A stretch of DNA of 27,769 bases from CAUZSN01 sp963582345 (GTDB lineage Bacteria > Planctomycetota > Planctomycetia > Planctomycetales > Planctomycetaceae). Both the position numbers and the translations under genes were made by a program. Each line of letters starts with the position of its first letter. Positions within the stretch are counted from its first letter, which is position 1. The notes beneath the pieces were generated by a model that was not told the DNA's origin, ran no database searches, and was given only the letters and a program-made list of their open reading frames with translations. Location of the stretch: positions 1-27,769 of the forward strand of contig CAUZSN010000028.1 in assembly GCA_963582345.1 (NCBI GenBank), given 5' to 3'. Of this stretch, positions 6,694-14,919 are shown in pieces.

Positions 6694-8199
6694 ATGACAA
6701 CAGGATTACATTGGATCGATGGTGTCATCTTATTCGTCTACGCTTGCGGGATGATTGGTGTGGGATGGTGGTATGCCCGACGGCAAATGAGTACGGACGA
6801 GTACTTTGTCGGGAACCGCTCAATGAATCCGACATTGATCGGCGTGTCGATGTATGCCACGTTGTTCAGCACGATTTCGTATCTATCGATGCCGGGCGAA
6901 GTACTCAACCACGGTCCCGTCATGCCTCTATCCGGCTTTCTGGCGATTCCCATTTATTACTGTATCGTTGCGTACGTGATTGTCCCGGTGTACATGAAAC
7001 ATCGAGCCATAAGTGCCTATACTCTGCTCGAAACACAGCTTGGGTTGCACGCTCGAATCACCGGCGCGACCCTGTTTATTCTAATGCGCTTGATGTGGAT
7101 GTCGGTACTGATATACCTGTCGTCTAAAGCACTGCTTGTGATGCTCGGAATGGGGCAGCCTTGGCTTCCGATGGTCGCGTTCGTGACGGGAAGTATCGCC
7201 ATCTGTTACGCTTCGATGGGTGGATTGCGTGCGGTTGTTATTACGGATTTGGTTCAGTTCTTAGTTCTTTTTTGCGGTGCACTGCTTGTCATTGCCATGG
7301 TGACATGGGAAGCGAGCGGACTGAGCTGGCTACCCACTCAGTGGAATTCAGCATGGGACATGCAACCATTGTTCGACAGCGATCCAACGGTTCGTGTGAC
7401 AGTTTTTGGATCGATCCTGAACATGGTACTCTGGTGGGTATGCACTGCGGGCGGCGATCAAACGGCGATCCAGCGATTCATGTCAACGAAAGACGCCGCG
7501 GCTGCGAGACGCTCATTCTTGATCAGCTCGTTGGCCGGCGCCGCTGTGGCGGTTGTTCTCGTCTTGGTCGGATTCGCATTGCTGGCGTTCTATCAGGCGG
7601 ATGTATTGAGATTGCCCGTTGGAAGAACGATCGAGGACAGCGCCGATGAACTGTTTCCCTATTTCGTCTCGCATCATTTACCGATAGGACTCTCAGGTCT
7701 GGTGCTCTGCGGGCTGTTTGCAGCTGCGATGTCGAGCGTCGATTCGGGAATCAACTCAATAACCGCAGTTGTGATGACCGACTTCGTCGATCGTTTTCGC
7801 GAAACGCCCCTCTCGGAGCGGGCGCGAGTCCGGTCAGCTCGCTGGTTGGCATTCACGATCGGGCTAATTATTGTGTCAATAAGCTCATTTTTCATGGACC
7901 ACGTGCCGGGCAACTATCTTGAGCAGGCCCAGCGGACATTCAATCCGCTCGCCGCGCCGATATTTATGCTCTTCCTGTTCGCATTGTTCATTCCTTTTGC
8001 AACACAGGGTGGAGCCATTTTCGCCGCGGTCACGGGATTCATTGCAGCGTTCATTGTAGCTTACTGGAATCGCCTTACTGGTTTGCCAATGATCAGTTTT
8101 CAGTGGATTTTCCCCGTTTCGTTAGCTACCGGAATTGTCTCGGGCTGCGCGTTGAGTCTGCTGTCATATAAAAAGTGCGGGAAGGAGTCGGATACTTGA
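6694..8199 (+). CDS. Sodium:solute symporter family (SSS) transporter
   Basis: A 501-residue integral membrane protein of the sodium/solute symporter family, which couples solute uptake to inward sodium flow in the LeuT-type fold. It begins WIDGVILFVYACGMIGVGWWYARRQ, then the family block STDEYFVGNRSMN and ISYLSMPGEVLNHG, resembling the monocarboxylate/multivitamin/iodide-like branch (SLC5). About thirteen hydrophobic segments follow. The signature region VWWVCTAGGDQTAIQRFMSTKD matches the conserved core helix of SSS proteins (here LWWVCTAGGDQTAIQRFM near residue 247), and GLFAAAMSSVDSGINS near residue 340 corresponds to the sodium-site serine-rich helix. Length is usual. The substrate cannot be inferred; no catabolic gene is adjacent. 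The start ATG at 6694 has no strong ribosome binding site. Confidence 0.9.
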   Translation: MTTGLHWIDGVILFVYACGMIGVGWWYARRQMSTDEYFVGNRSMNPTLIGVSMYATLFSTISYLSMPGEVLNHGPVMPLSGFLAIPIYYCIVAYVIVPVYMKHRAISAYTLLETQLGLHARITGATLFILMRLMWMSVLIYLSSKALLVMLGMGQPWLPMVAFVTGSIAICYASMGGLRAVVITDLVQFLVLFCGALLVIAMVTWEASGLSWLPTQWNSAWDMQPLFDSDPTVRVTVFGSILNMVLWWVCTAGGDQTAIQRFMSTKDAAAARRSFLISSLAGAAVAVVLVLVGFALLAFYQADVLRLPVGRTIEDSADELFPYFVSHHLPIGLSGLVLCGLFAAAMSSVDSGINSITAVVMTDFVDRFRETPLSERARVRSARWLAFTIGLIIVSISSFFMDHVPGNYLEQAQRTFNPLAAPIFMLFLFALFIPFATQGGAIFAAVTGFIAAFIVAYWNRLTGLPMISFQWIFPVSLATGIVSGCALSLLSYKKCGKESDT

Positions 8200-8202
8200 A
8201 TT

Positions 8203-8304
8203 GACCCCGACACATCGTTTCAAGGGGTCTCAATAGGCCTATAGGTCACGGAAGCCGCCGCTTGCTTTATGCCGATGACGTCTGCAACTTCATTCAAAGC
8301 AAGC
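8203..8304. repeat. Two inverted repeats between convergent genes
   Basis: GACCCC (8203-8208)/GGGGTC (8224-8229) lies just after the symporter stop, and GCTTGCTTT (8260-8268)/AAAGCAAGC (8296-8304) follows. A 10-bp palindrome ATAGGCCTAT lies between them. They sit between converging genes and may fold in the 3' ends of both transcripts. No U-tract follows either stem, so they are not classical terminators. Confidence 0.4.
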
Positions 8305-8404
8305 TGTGATTGAGTATCTGACAGCGGTCAGAAAGTATACTGTCTCAATCTGACGGCTGGAGAATTTTCGATTCTCTAACCCTGTTGAAGGCGGAACTGT
8401 GAAC

Positions 8405-9091
8405 TTAATCGCGATTGCTGCCCAGCAGCACCCAGATGTAGTAGAGCAGTGTCAACAGCGTTTGCAGAGTGGCCGCCACATAGGTCCAAGCAGCAGCGTT
8501 CAGCACATTGCCCACGGCAACTGCGCCTTCCTGGTCGACAATATTGTATTCATTCAAAATTCGCTTAGCTCGGTTACTGGCATCGAATTCGACTGGCAGG
8601 TTAATAAGCTCGAAGCACAACACTCCGCCAAACGCGATCAGTCCCAGATGAATCAGCGCATCACTGCTCATCAACATACCGATAATCACCAGAATGAAAA
8701 ATGTGATTGGCCCAAATCGGGCAGCCGGGACCGCTGCATTGCGAACCACTAGCGGCATGTAGTGTCTAGCGTGTTGAAGTGCGTGGCCGGCTTCGTGAGC
8801 GGCAATGCCGACTGCGGCGGCCGAACGTGTGTGATACACGTCTTGGCTCAATCGCAGCACATGCGCTCGTGGATCGTAGTGATCTGACAACTGTCCATGA
8901 GTTTCTTCAACGCCAACATCGTGACAGCCGGTCTGATCTAAAATATAACGGGCTGCCGCGGCTCCGCTTAAATTGGAAGGAACCCGCATTCCGTGTGCGA
9001 ACGACGATTTTACTTTTACCTGCGCCCACAGCATTAGCAAAAGCGCTGGCGAGGTAAACACATAAAACATCGGATCAAAAAACAACCACAT
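8405..9091 (-). CDS. YugP-like putative neutral zinc metallopeptidase
   Basis: A 228-residue membrane protein of the Zn_peptidase_2 (YugP-like) family. The zinc-binding motif is HEAGH at residues 99-103 (GIAAHEAGHALQHA). Before it come the conserved RVPSNLSGAAAARYILDQTG and VEETHGQLSDHYDPRAHVLRLS regions typical of the family. Hydrophobic segments occur at residues 8-25, about 128-160 and 205-222. The block PVEFDASNRAKRIL follows the second membrane region and is also family-conserved. The ATG at 9091 is supported by GGAG nine bases upstream. Members are inner-membrane proteins with little characterisation, thought to be proteases. It converges on the symporter and appears to be its own unit. 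Confidence 0.92.
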   Translation of the reverse strand: MWLFFDPMFYVFTSPALLLMLWAQVKVKSSFAHGMRVPSNLSGAAAARYILDQTGCHDVGVEETHGQLSDHYDPRAHVLRLSQDVYHTRSAAAVGIAAHEAGHALQHARHYMPLVVRNAAVPAARFGPITFFILVIIGMLMSSDALIHLGLIAFGGVLCFELINLPVEFDASNRAKRILNEYNIVDQEGAVAVGNVLNAAAWTYVAATLQTLLTLLYYIWVLLGSNRD

Positions 9092-9793
9092 TGCTATGTC
9101 TCCGTTGCGCAGACCTTATTCACTCCATTAGATTATTGCAGAGAGATGTTCCTGATCTGTCTTTTAATAAGGTAGCAGAAATCGATCTTTTTCAACAATT
9201 TCAGAATCCCGCAAGGCATTGACTGGTACGTAACAAACTCGAGTTAAAAATAGATCACACCCCTCTTAATGACAAATATGCTCGTCGGAAAATTGCGAGT
9301 TAGCCAGTTGCAGATGAACTCGTGTCCGGTAACTTTTGAAGTTTACGTGGCGAAGACCCACCAATTTTTCTTTTGCCGTAACATAAGCCGTCTGGCGAAA
9401 CAGCCGTAGGGCGCCTTTCCAGACCGTCTTACTTCACTTGGCTGATGTATTACCGTTTACCAAGTACTGAAAATCTGAGCAGTGATAGACGTACAGCTCG
9501 ATTCTTATCATCGAGCCATCGGATGTGCGGAATCTGGTCGACTTGTTATCACATCGACAACGACATTCACAGATTCGCGACGGTTTCGTACACGTCTCAG
9601 GGTTGCCTTTTGAATACGCAATTGTCGTAACTTTAATTCATAAAATAACTTAAGAAATAACATTCTTCTAATGCTGTGATTTGGCATCAGCTCTGCTCAG
9701 ACAATAGAGCCTGTAAGTTTGGAACTCATGGCTGCAGAGCAGTTCTCGGTGAAAGCCTCCCGCACTAACGAATTATTGTTTAGGAGAAGAAAA
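9092..9793. other. Long intergenic region with a sigma-54-like promoter at its right end
   Basis: This 702-base stretch separates a divergent pair of genes. No reliable coding frame is present. A nested inverted repeat lies at 9390-9424: GTCTGG/CCAGAC outside and GGCG/CGCC inside. ATTGTCGTAA at 9621-9630 resembles half of the palindrome found before the sigma-54 activator gene. The right end holds the -24/-12 element at 9681-9697. Confidence 0.4.
9681..9697 (+). promoter_or_regulatory. Candidate sigma-54 (-24/-12) promoter
   Basis: TTGGCAT-CAGC-TCTGCT has GG at 9683-9684 and GC at 9695-9696, exactly the GG-N10-GC spacing of RpoN promoters, with six consecutive matches in the -24 box. The predicted start near 9708 leaves a leader of about 86 bases to the ATG at 9794. 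The nearest downstream convergent gene encodes a sigma-54 activator. Function is inferred from sequence only. Confidence 0.5.
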
Positions 9794-10093
9794 ATGAAAA
9801 GATTGACGATTCTCGCTGTACTAGCAGTTGGATTGGTATTTGTCAGTAGCACACAGGCGGCCGAAGCCGGTCATCGCAGAAGTCGATGCGATGATTTCCG
9901 CTCCTTCTATTTCCGACCGTCATACGGAAATGACCACTATGGACGGTCTCATAGTTACCACTATCGACCGTACTCAGGATTTTCGTACTACAGTCCTGGT
10001 TTTAGTATCAGCATCGGATCGAGACGCCACGGTCGTTGGCACAATCGCGGATTCGGTCGCGGATTCGGTCGCAGTTTTGGCTGCGGTTGGTAG
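9794..10093 (+). CDS. Small secreted His/Tyr/Arg/Gly-rich protein
   Basis: A 99-residue exported protein of unknown function. A signal peptide is evident (KRLTILAVLAVGLVFVSSTQA, cleavage before AEAGH). The mature part is rich in His, Tyr, Ser, Arg and Gly (HYGRSHSYHYRPYSGFSYYSPG) and ends with repeated GFGR units before FGCGW. Such small, low-complexity basic secreted proteins are frequent in planctomycetes; roles in the cell surface are only guessed. The ATG at 9794 follows AGGAGAAG; an in-frame upstream start at 9719 would add 25 residues ahead of the signal peptide and is rejected. It has a candidate sigma-54 promoter and converges with the sigma-54 activator gene 23 bases away. Confidence 0.75.
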   Translation: MKRLTILAVLAVGLVFVSSTQAAEAGHRRSRCDDFRSFYFRPSYGNDHYGRSHSYHYRPYSGFSYYSPGFSISIGSRRHGRWHNRGFGRGFGRSFGCGW

Positions 10094-10096
10094 CGG

Positions 10097-10120
10097 TTGA
10101 GCAACATTTAAATCGCTCAA
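10097..10120. terminator. Short hairpin between convergent genes (weak)
   Basis: TTGAGC (10097-10102) and GCTCAA (10115-10120) form a perfect 6-bp stem in the 23-base gap between the small secreted gene and the end of the sigma-54 activator gene, overlapping the latter's stop codon. A U-tract is lacking on either strand, so a terminator role is only suggested by position. Confidence 0.25.
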
Positions 10121-12162
10121 TGGGTCCCTGAAGAGAAATTCTTTTGGACCGTCTTTGCAAGGGGCCCTTTCTTATTCTCGTTACTGTCGGAGTCATTCAT
10201 GTCAAGATGCAGCATTTTGCGGTATAGGTTCGATCGGTGTAGGCCCAATAACCTGGCTGCCTCGCTCATGTTGCCGTTGACACGTTTGATCGAGCGTCGG
10301 ATGAAATCCTGCTGGAATCGTTTGGTCGCTTCGGCAAGGCCAACGTCTATTGGAATTTCTTTGGACGAATCGCGTTCGGGGCTGAGGATGAAAGCCAAAT
10401 CTTCTGTTTGCACGCGATCGCCCGGGCATAAGAAGGCAACGCGTTCCATCAGATTTCGGAGTTCACGCACGTTTCCAGGCCAAGCATGAGCCTGCAATCG
10501 GCGACGTGCTTCAGCTGATAGTTCCAACTTCTGCCGTCCAGCTTGTATGCTAAACTGCTCGAGGAAATGTTCGATTAAGGGAAGAATATCGTTGGGTCGT
10601 TCACGTAATGGAGGTAATTCCAGCGTGACGACACTCAATCTGTAATACAAATCCTCCCGAAGCCGTTTTGCGTGGACTGCCTCAACTAGGTTGGAATTTG
10701 TCGCCGCCACGATGCGTACGTCGATAGGAATAGTCTGCGTCCCGCCGACGCGAGTGATGACTTTTTCCTCCAAAACACGCAATAATTTCGCCTGGCCACC
10801 CAGGCTCATGTCACCAATTTCATCCAAAAACAGAGTTCCTCCTTCGGCCAATTCGAACTTGCCTTGTCGAGTTTCATGGGCATCGGTGAACGCACCTTTT
10901 TCGTGGCCGAAAAGTTCGCTTTCGAGAAGTGTTTCGCTTAGCGCAGCACAATTCACAGCGACAAATGGATGATCGGTGCGTGGGCCTTGATAGTGCAAGG
11001 TCTGGCTAACGACTTCTTTTCCGGTTCCACTCTCGCCCAAGATTAATACGGGCAAATCAGTATTTGCCAAGCGATCGATAGTTGTCCGCAACGCGACGAT
11101 GGCGGGACTTTCTCCGATGATCTGCACACCTTGTGAGATGCGTTCCGTTAATTGCTGGTGGCTGCGAATCAATTGCTCTCGTTCGCGCGTGTTGCGAAGG
11201 GCAACGGCGGCCTGGATGCCCAGTTGTGTCAGGATTTCGTCATCATCTTCCGAAAAAACGTCGTCGTTCTTGTTAATCGCCTCGAATGCGCCAATCAATT
11301 GTCCGTCTTCGTCAAGCAGTGGTACACACAGCAAATTGAGTGTCGTGTAGCCGCTGGATTTGTCGACGCTTTTGTCGAACCGCGAATCTCGGTAAGCGTC
11401 GTTAACACGGATCATTTTTCCCGAGTGAATGACTTCGCCGACAATCCCGGCATCGTCTGGCAGACGCAATGTTGACTCTTCGACGCCCAGAGCCGGGCAG
11501 GCAATGACTTGGTGGTGTTCTCGATCCCAAATAAAAATGCTGGTTCGGTCGCAATCCAACAATCGTGTCGCCTCGTATGCGATGGATTCCAGTAACGGCT
11601 CGGTCTCACGGACGCTCGCGAGTATCGAGGCGACTTCTAATGTGCTTTGAAGTCGTTTGACACGTCGCGTTGAGTGGTGCAGCTGATCGACTAGACTCAG
11701 GCAATAGCCCAGAATTCTTCCAAAGGCCACTGCGAACGGTAAGATGTCGCTTGTTAGATTGCGACCGGCCAGTAGAAACAAGTGTCCGGATTTCGTCATC
11801 GATTGCAGTGGAACGGCAAGAAGTGACCAACCGGCCGGTTCGTCAATCTGCCCGAAGCCACTCGCCTCTCGGTCCAGCGCTTCCTCAAGAAATTGATATG
11901 GCAAATCGTTTAGAGGTTGGCGACCGTAATGGGAGATGATCTGCCAGTCGGGAGTTCTGCGGATCACGGCTGCCCATTGCGCCGAGAACTCAATCGTGAC
12001 CTCTGGCAATTGCGTAGTGAGAAAATTGGCAACCGTTGACGTCTGAAGGGACGACTGCAACAATCGATCACACAGTTGCACTGTCGTCCGCGCGAATTCA
12101 TGTTTCGAAAACCACGTCAGTTCGGACCAGGTCGTCCAGCGTATCTTGGATAATCCGCTCAT
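10117..12162 (-). CDS. Sigma-54-dependent transcriptional activator (GAF, AAA+, Fis-type HTH)
   Basis: An enhancer-binding protein that would use ATP to open promoters bound by RNA polymerase with sigma-54. Counted from the in-frame GTG at 12261, a divergent N-terminal sensor (about 50-190, possibly GAF-like) is followed by a GAF domain (about 205-357), then the AAA+ domain: Walker A GESGTGKE (409-416), sigma-54 contact loop GAFTDA (456-461, a variant of GAFTGA), Walker B GGTLFLDE (474-481) and the DVRIVAATN/REDLYYRL segments. A Fis-type helix-turn-helix lies near residues 650-684 (NMSEAARLLGLHRSNLYRKM). No receiver domain is present, so GAF ligand sensing is likely. The preferred start is the ATG at 12162 (681 residues); the GTG at 12261 adds 33 unconserved residues and neither has a strong ribosome site. 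The ligand is unknown. Confidence 0.92.
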   Translation of the reverse strand: MSGLSKIRWTTWSELTWFSKHEFARTTVQLCDRLLQSSLQTSTVANFLTTQLPEVTIEFSAQWAAVIRRTPDWQIISHYGRQPLNDLPYQFLEEALDREASGFGQIDEPAGWSLLAVPLQSMTKSGHLFLLAGRNLTSDILPFAVAFGRILGYCLSLVDQLHHSTRRVKRLQSTLEVASILASVRETEPLLESIAYEATRLLDCDRTSIFIWDREHHQVIACPALGVEESTLRLPDDAGIVGEVIHSGKMIRVNDAYRDSRFDKSVDKSSGYTTLNLLCVPLLDEDGQLIGAFEAINKNDDVFSEDDDEILTQLGIQAAVALRNTREREQLIRSHQQLTERISQGVQIIGESPAIVALRTTIDRLANTDLPVLILGESGTGKEVVSQTLHYQGPRTDHPFVAVNCAALSETLLESELFGHEKGAFTDAHETRQGKFELAEGGTLFLDEIGDMSLGGQAKLLRVLEEKVITRVGGTQTIPIDVRIVAATNSNLVEAVHAKRLREDLYYRLSVVTLELPPLRERPNDILPLIEHFLEQFSIQAGRQKLELSAEARRRLQAHAWPGNVRELRNLMERVAFLCPGDRVQTEDLAFILSPERDSSKEIPIDVGLAEATKRFQQDFIRRSIKRVNGNMSEAARLLGLHRSNLYRKMLHLDMNDSDSNENKKGPLAKTVQKNFSSGTH

Positions 12163-12262
12163 GCCTAATTGTTTCGTCTTACTGTCTGGCTGTGAGCCCC
12201 GTCTCAATGTGGACTCAATTTGACTGGGCCAAATCGGGTTTGAATCAAATTCGACAATCACG

Positions 12263-12275
12263 CATTGTCACAATG
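12263..12275. promoter_or_regulatory. Palindrome CATTGTCACAATG upstream of the activator gene
   Basis: A perfect inverted repeat with 6-bp arms and one central base, between the divergent activator and ilvD genes, about 100 bases upstream of the preferred activator start. It has the form of a binding site for a dimeric Fis-type regulator, so autoregulation is possible. Identity of the binding protein is unknown. Confidence 0.35.
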
Positions 12276-12353
12276 ATAACATCATCACAAGGTTGATTCA
12301 GCCGATCGATCCAAAAAGCTCGGATAACCTTTGACTGTTTGCCACAACCGGAG

Positions 12354-12372
12354 TTAGCAATTCTAATGCTAA
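12354..12372. repeat. Inverted repeat upstream of ilvD
   Basis: TTAGCA (12354-12359) and TGCTAA (12367-12372) are perfect inverted arms around a 7-base centre, 86 bases before the ilvD start codon. It could be an operator or a leader hairpin. No leader peptide rich in branched-chain amino acids was seen nearby. Confidence 0.3.
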
Positions 12373-12457
12373 AAGAGTGTCATTTCCGACGATACGAGGA
12401 CACATTTCTCGTTAACCAACAGATTCAAGAACTGTCGCAAGTAATCAGGAGTCTGCA

Positions 12458-14137
12458 ATGGCTCACCAATTAAACAAGTTTAGTACCCGAGTGACTCAGC
12501 CAAAGTCACAGGGAGCCTCACAGGCCATGTTGTACGGGACTGGCTTATCCGAAGAAGACATGGACAAACCGCAAGTTGGCATTGCCAGCGTTTGGTACGA
12601 GGGGAACACGTGCAACATGCACCTGAACAAGCTGGCTGCGAAAGTCAAGCAGGGAGTCGAAGCAGCCGGCATGATTGGCATGCGGTTTAACACCATCGGC
12701 GTCAGCGACGGCATTTCGATGGGCACCGAAGGCATGTCCTATTCTTTGCAGTCGCGAGATTTGATTGCCGATTCAATTGAAACGGTCATGGGAGGTCACT
12801 GGTACGATGCGAACATATCGATTCCCGGCTGTGACAAGAACATGCCGGGTTGCATCATGGCCATGGGCCGTGTCAACCGACCATCGCTGATGATTTATGG
12901 CGGAACAATCAAACCGGGATATTTGGGCGACAAAAAGCTGGACATCGTATCGGCATTCCAAGCGTACGGCGAGTATTTGGCGGAAAAGATCACTGACGAA
13001 CAACGCAGGCAGATTGTCCAACGTAGTTGTCCCGGTGCCGGCGCCTGCGGCGGGATGTATACGGCAAATACAATGGCTTCGGCCATTGAAGCAATGGGAA
13101 TGTCGTTGCCGTACAGTTCCTCCATACCCGCCGAAGATGCCAAAAAATTGGCAGAATGCGACCAGGCCGGTCAGGCCATTCTCACTCTGATGAAAAACGA
13201 TATCACGCCTCGCGAGATTATCACTCGTCGCGCATTGGAGAATGCTATGGTGATGGTCATGGCTTTGGGAGGATCAACGAACGCAGTTTTGCACTTGATC
13301 GCCATCGCCCGATCGGTGGAGATCGATTTGAGGATCGACGATTTTCAGGCCGTGAGCGACCGAGTGCCTTATTTGGCAGACCTGAAACCAAGCGGCCAAT
13401 ATGTAATGGCCGATCTTCATCATGTTGGTGGCACGCCGGCTGTGCTCAAATATTTGTGGAAAAAAGGCTTTATTGATGGTGACTGCCTGACCGTTACGGG
13501 TAAGACCATGGCTGCGAACCTTGCCGATCTGCCTGGTCTCACGGACGGACAGAGAGTTATTCATTCGGTTGAGAATCCGATCAAAGAGACCGGCCACTTG
13601 CAAGTTCTGAAAGGCAACCTCGCGCCGGAAGGAGCCATTGCCAAAATTACCGGCAAAGAGGGCTTACGGTTTTCTGGTCCGGCCAAAGTATATGATTCGG
13701 AAGAGGAAATGCTGAAAGGTCTTGAGCAGAAACAGATTTTCAAGGGCGATGTGATCATTATCCGCTATGAAGGTCCAAAAGGCGGACCGGGGATGCCGGA
13801 AATGTTGACGCCGACTTCGGCGATTGTGGGGGCCGGTCTGGGCGACGACGTCGCATTGCTGACCGATGGCCGCTTCTCCGGAGGATCGCACGGTTTCATC
13901 GCCGGCCACATTACTCCCGAAGCTCAGGAAGGTGGTCCACTGGCACTTGTTCGAAATGGCGATGTGATTACGATCGACGCCGAAGACAACACAATCAACG
14001 TTGATTTGTCACAGGAACAACTGGAGTACCGACGTGCAGCCTGGATTGCTCCACCGTTCAAGTCCACTCGCGGCACGCTATTCAAGTACATTAAGAATGT
14101 GATGTCCGCTTCGCAAGGCTGCGTGACGGACGAGTAA
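12458..14137 (+). CDS. ilvD: Dihydroxy-acid dehydratase
   Basis: IlvD dehydrates 2,3-dihydroxy-isovalerate and 2,3-dihydroxy-methylvalerate to the 2-oxo acids that precede valine, leucine and isoleucine; the enzyme carries an Fe-S cluster. At 559 residues it has the usual length for the shorter class. Cluster-ligand cysteines are visible at Cys52 (EGNTCNMHL), Cys125 (PGCDKNMPGC) and Cys197 (CPGAGACGGMYTANTM). Other family blocks are GVSDGISMG, ALGGSTNAVLHL and the C-terminal LTDGRFSGGSHGF, which includes the catalytic serine. The ATG at 12458 follows AGGAG at good spacing. No other branched-chain gene is adjacent. As an Fe-S enzyme it is a likely client of the suf operon at the left end. Confidence 0.97.
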   Translation: MAHQLNKFSTRVTQPKSQGASQAMLYGTGLSEEDMDKPQVGIASVWYEGNTCNMHLNKLAAKVKQGVEAAGMIGMRFNTIGVSDGISMGTEGMSYSLQSRDLIADSIETVMGGHWYDANISIPGCDKNMPGCIMAMGRVNRPSLMIYGGTIKPGYLGDKKLDIVSAFQAYGEYLAEKITDEQRRQIVQRSCPGAGACGGMYTANTMASAIEAMGMSLPYSSSIPAEDAKKLAECDQAGQAILTLMKNDITPREIITRRALENAMVMVMALGGSTNAVLHLIAIARSVEIDLRIDDFQAVSDRVPYLADLKPSGQYVMADLHHVGGTPAVLKYLWKKGFIDGDCLTVTGKTMAANLADLPGLTDGQRVIHSVENPIKETGHLQVLKGNLAPEGAIAKITGKEGLRFSGPAKVYDSEEEMLKGLEQKQIFKGDVIIIRYEGPKGGPGMPEMLTPTSAIVGAGLGDDVALLTDGRFSGGSHGFIAGHITPEAQEGGPLALVRNGDVITIDAEDNTINVDLSQEQLEYRRAAWIAPPFKSTRGTLFKYIKNVMSASQGCVTDE

Positions 14138-14248
14138 CCGCATCGATACCCGAGTCGGTTTCAAGTCGCTCTTGTCAGCGGTCGATATGTCGATTTAGTG
14201 TGAAGATGTGTGGGTCAAGGCATTCATCTCCGGCAAAAGGGGATTATT

Positions 14249-14749
14249 GTGAGCAAAACAAGTCTTCTGTTACTTTCGCTGGTTGCCGCAATTCCAGGCA
14301 GCATATTAGCGATTCTGATGGTAATGACGTTACTAAAACGTGCCAACGAAATGTCCGGTGCGATGTTGGGATTGTCTGGAGTGACCCTGGCTTGCGCCGC
14401 GATTATCACGCTGACGCCCGTTGGCATTGCTCTCTTTACTCCGAAGACCAACCGACCGGAGTCTGAAGAAGGCGAACAACCAGCGGACGAAGAATTGGTC
14501 GAGGATGAGCCGGCAAGTTTCGCTGACCCGATTCCAGCCGAATTTCAAATGGAAGAGGGCCTGTCGAATCGCCAGGACGTGGAATCATCCGATCTGGATA
14601 CCGTCGAGGACGGCATAGGTGGTGAATCCGTCCACGATGAGGAGGATGACCTTAGTGAAGAGCTATTCGCCGACGCTGATGAGGGTTTGGACGAAATTGA
14701 CTTCGATTTGGACGAAGACGAGGAAGACGAAGATAAGGAACAGACTTAG
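14249..14749 (+). CDS. Two-helix membrane protein with a highly acidic C-terminal tail
   Basis: A 166-residue protein without a recognised family. Two hydrophobic segments lie in the first 62 residues (LLLLSLVAAIPGSILAILMVM, then MLGLSGVTLACAAIITLTPVGIAL). From about residue 68 the rest is very rich in Asp and Glu, with almost no basic residues, ending in a near-pure acidic run around DLDEDEEDEDKEQ. This predicts a small inner-membrane anchor with a long disordered acidic extension. The start is the GTG at 14249, six bases after AAAAGGGGA; an in-frame GTG at 14210 lacks such a site. It follows ilvD by 111 bases and may be co-transcribed. Function is unknown; similar acidic-tailed proteins are common in planctomycetes. 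Confidence 0.7.
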   Translation: MSKTSLLLLSLVAAIPGSILAILMVMTLLKRANEMSGAMLGLSGVTLACAAIITLTPVGIALFTPKTNRPESEEGEQPADEELVEDEPASFADPIPAEFQMEEGLSNRQDVESSDLDTVEDGIGGESVHDEEDDLSEELFADADEGLDEIDFDLDEDEEDEDKEQT

Positions 14750-14919
14750 CTCGGATGAACCACGTCGGTCGGAACAAGGTCGCGCAACGTATTGCCGATC
14801 ATCCCAAATAGGAAATTGAAGCAGAGCATTTTATCTGGTTTTGATTGCAAGTGCGCGACCAAAGTTCCAGAAGCGGTGACGTTGGCTCGGTCCGACCTAC
14901 TCTTCACAAATCACCCAAG

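Noticed and set aside
9445..9630. Plus-strand frame of 61 codons in the intergenic region before the small secreted gene
   Set aside because: No ribosome binding site, composition not protein-like and no recognisable motif.
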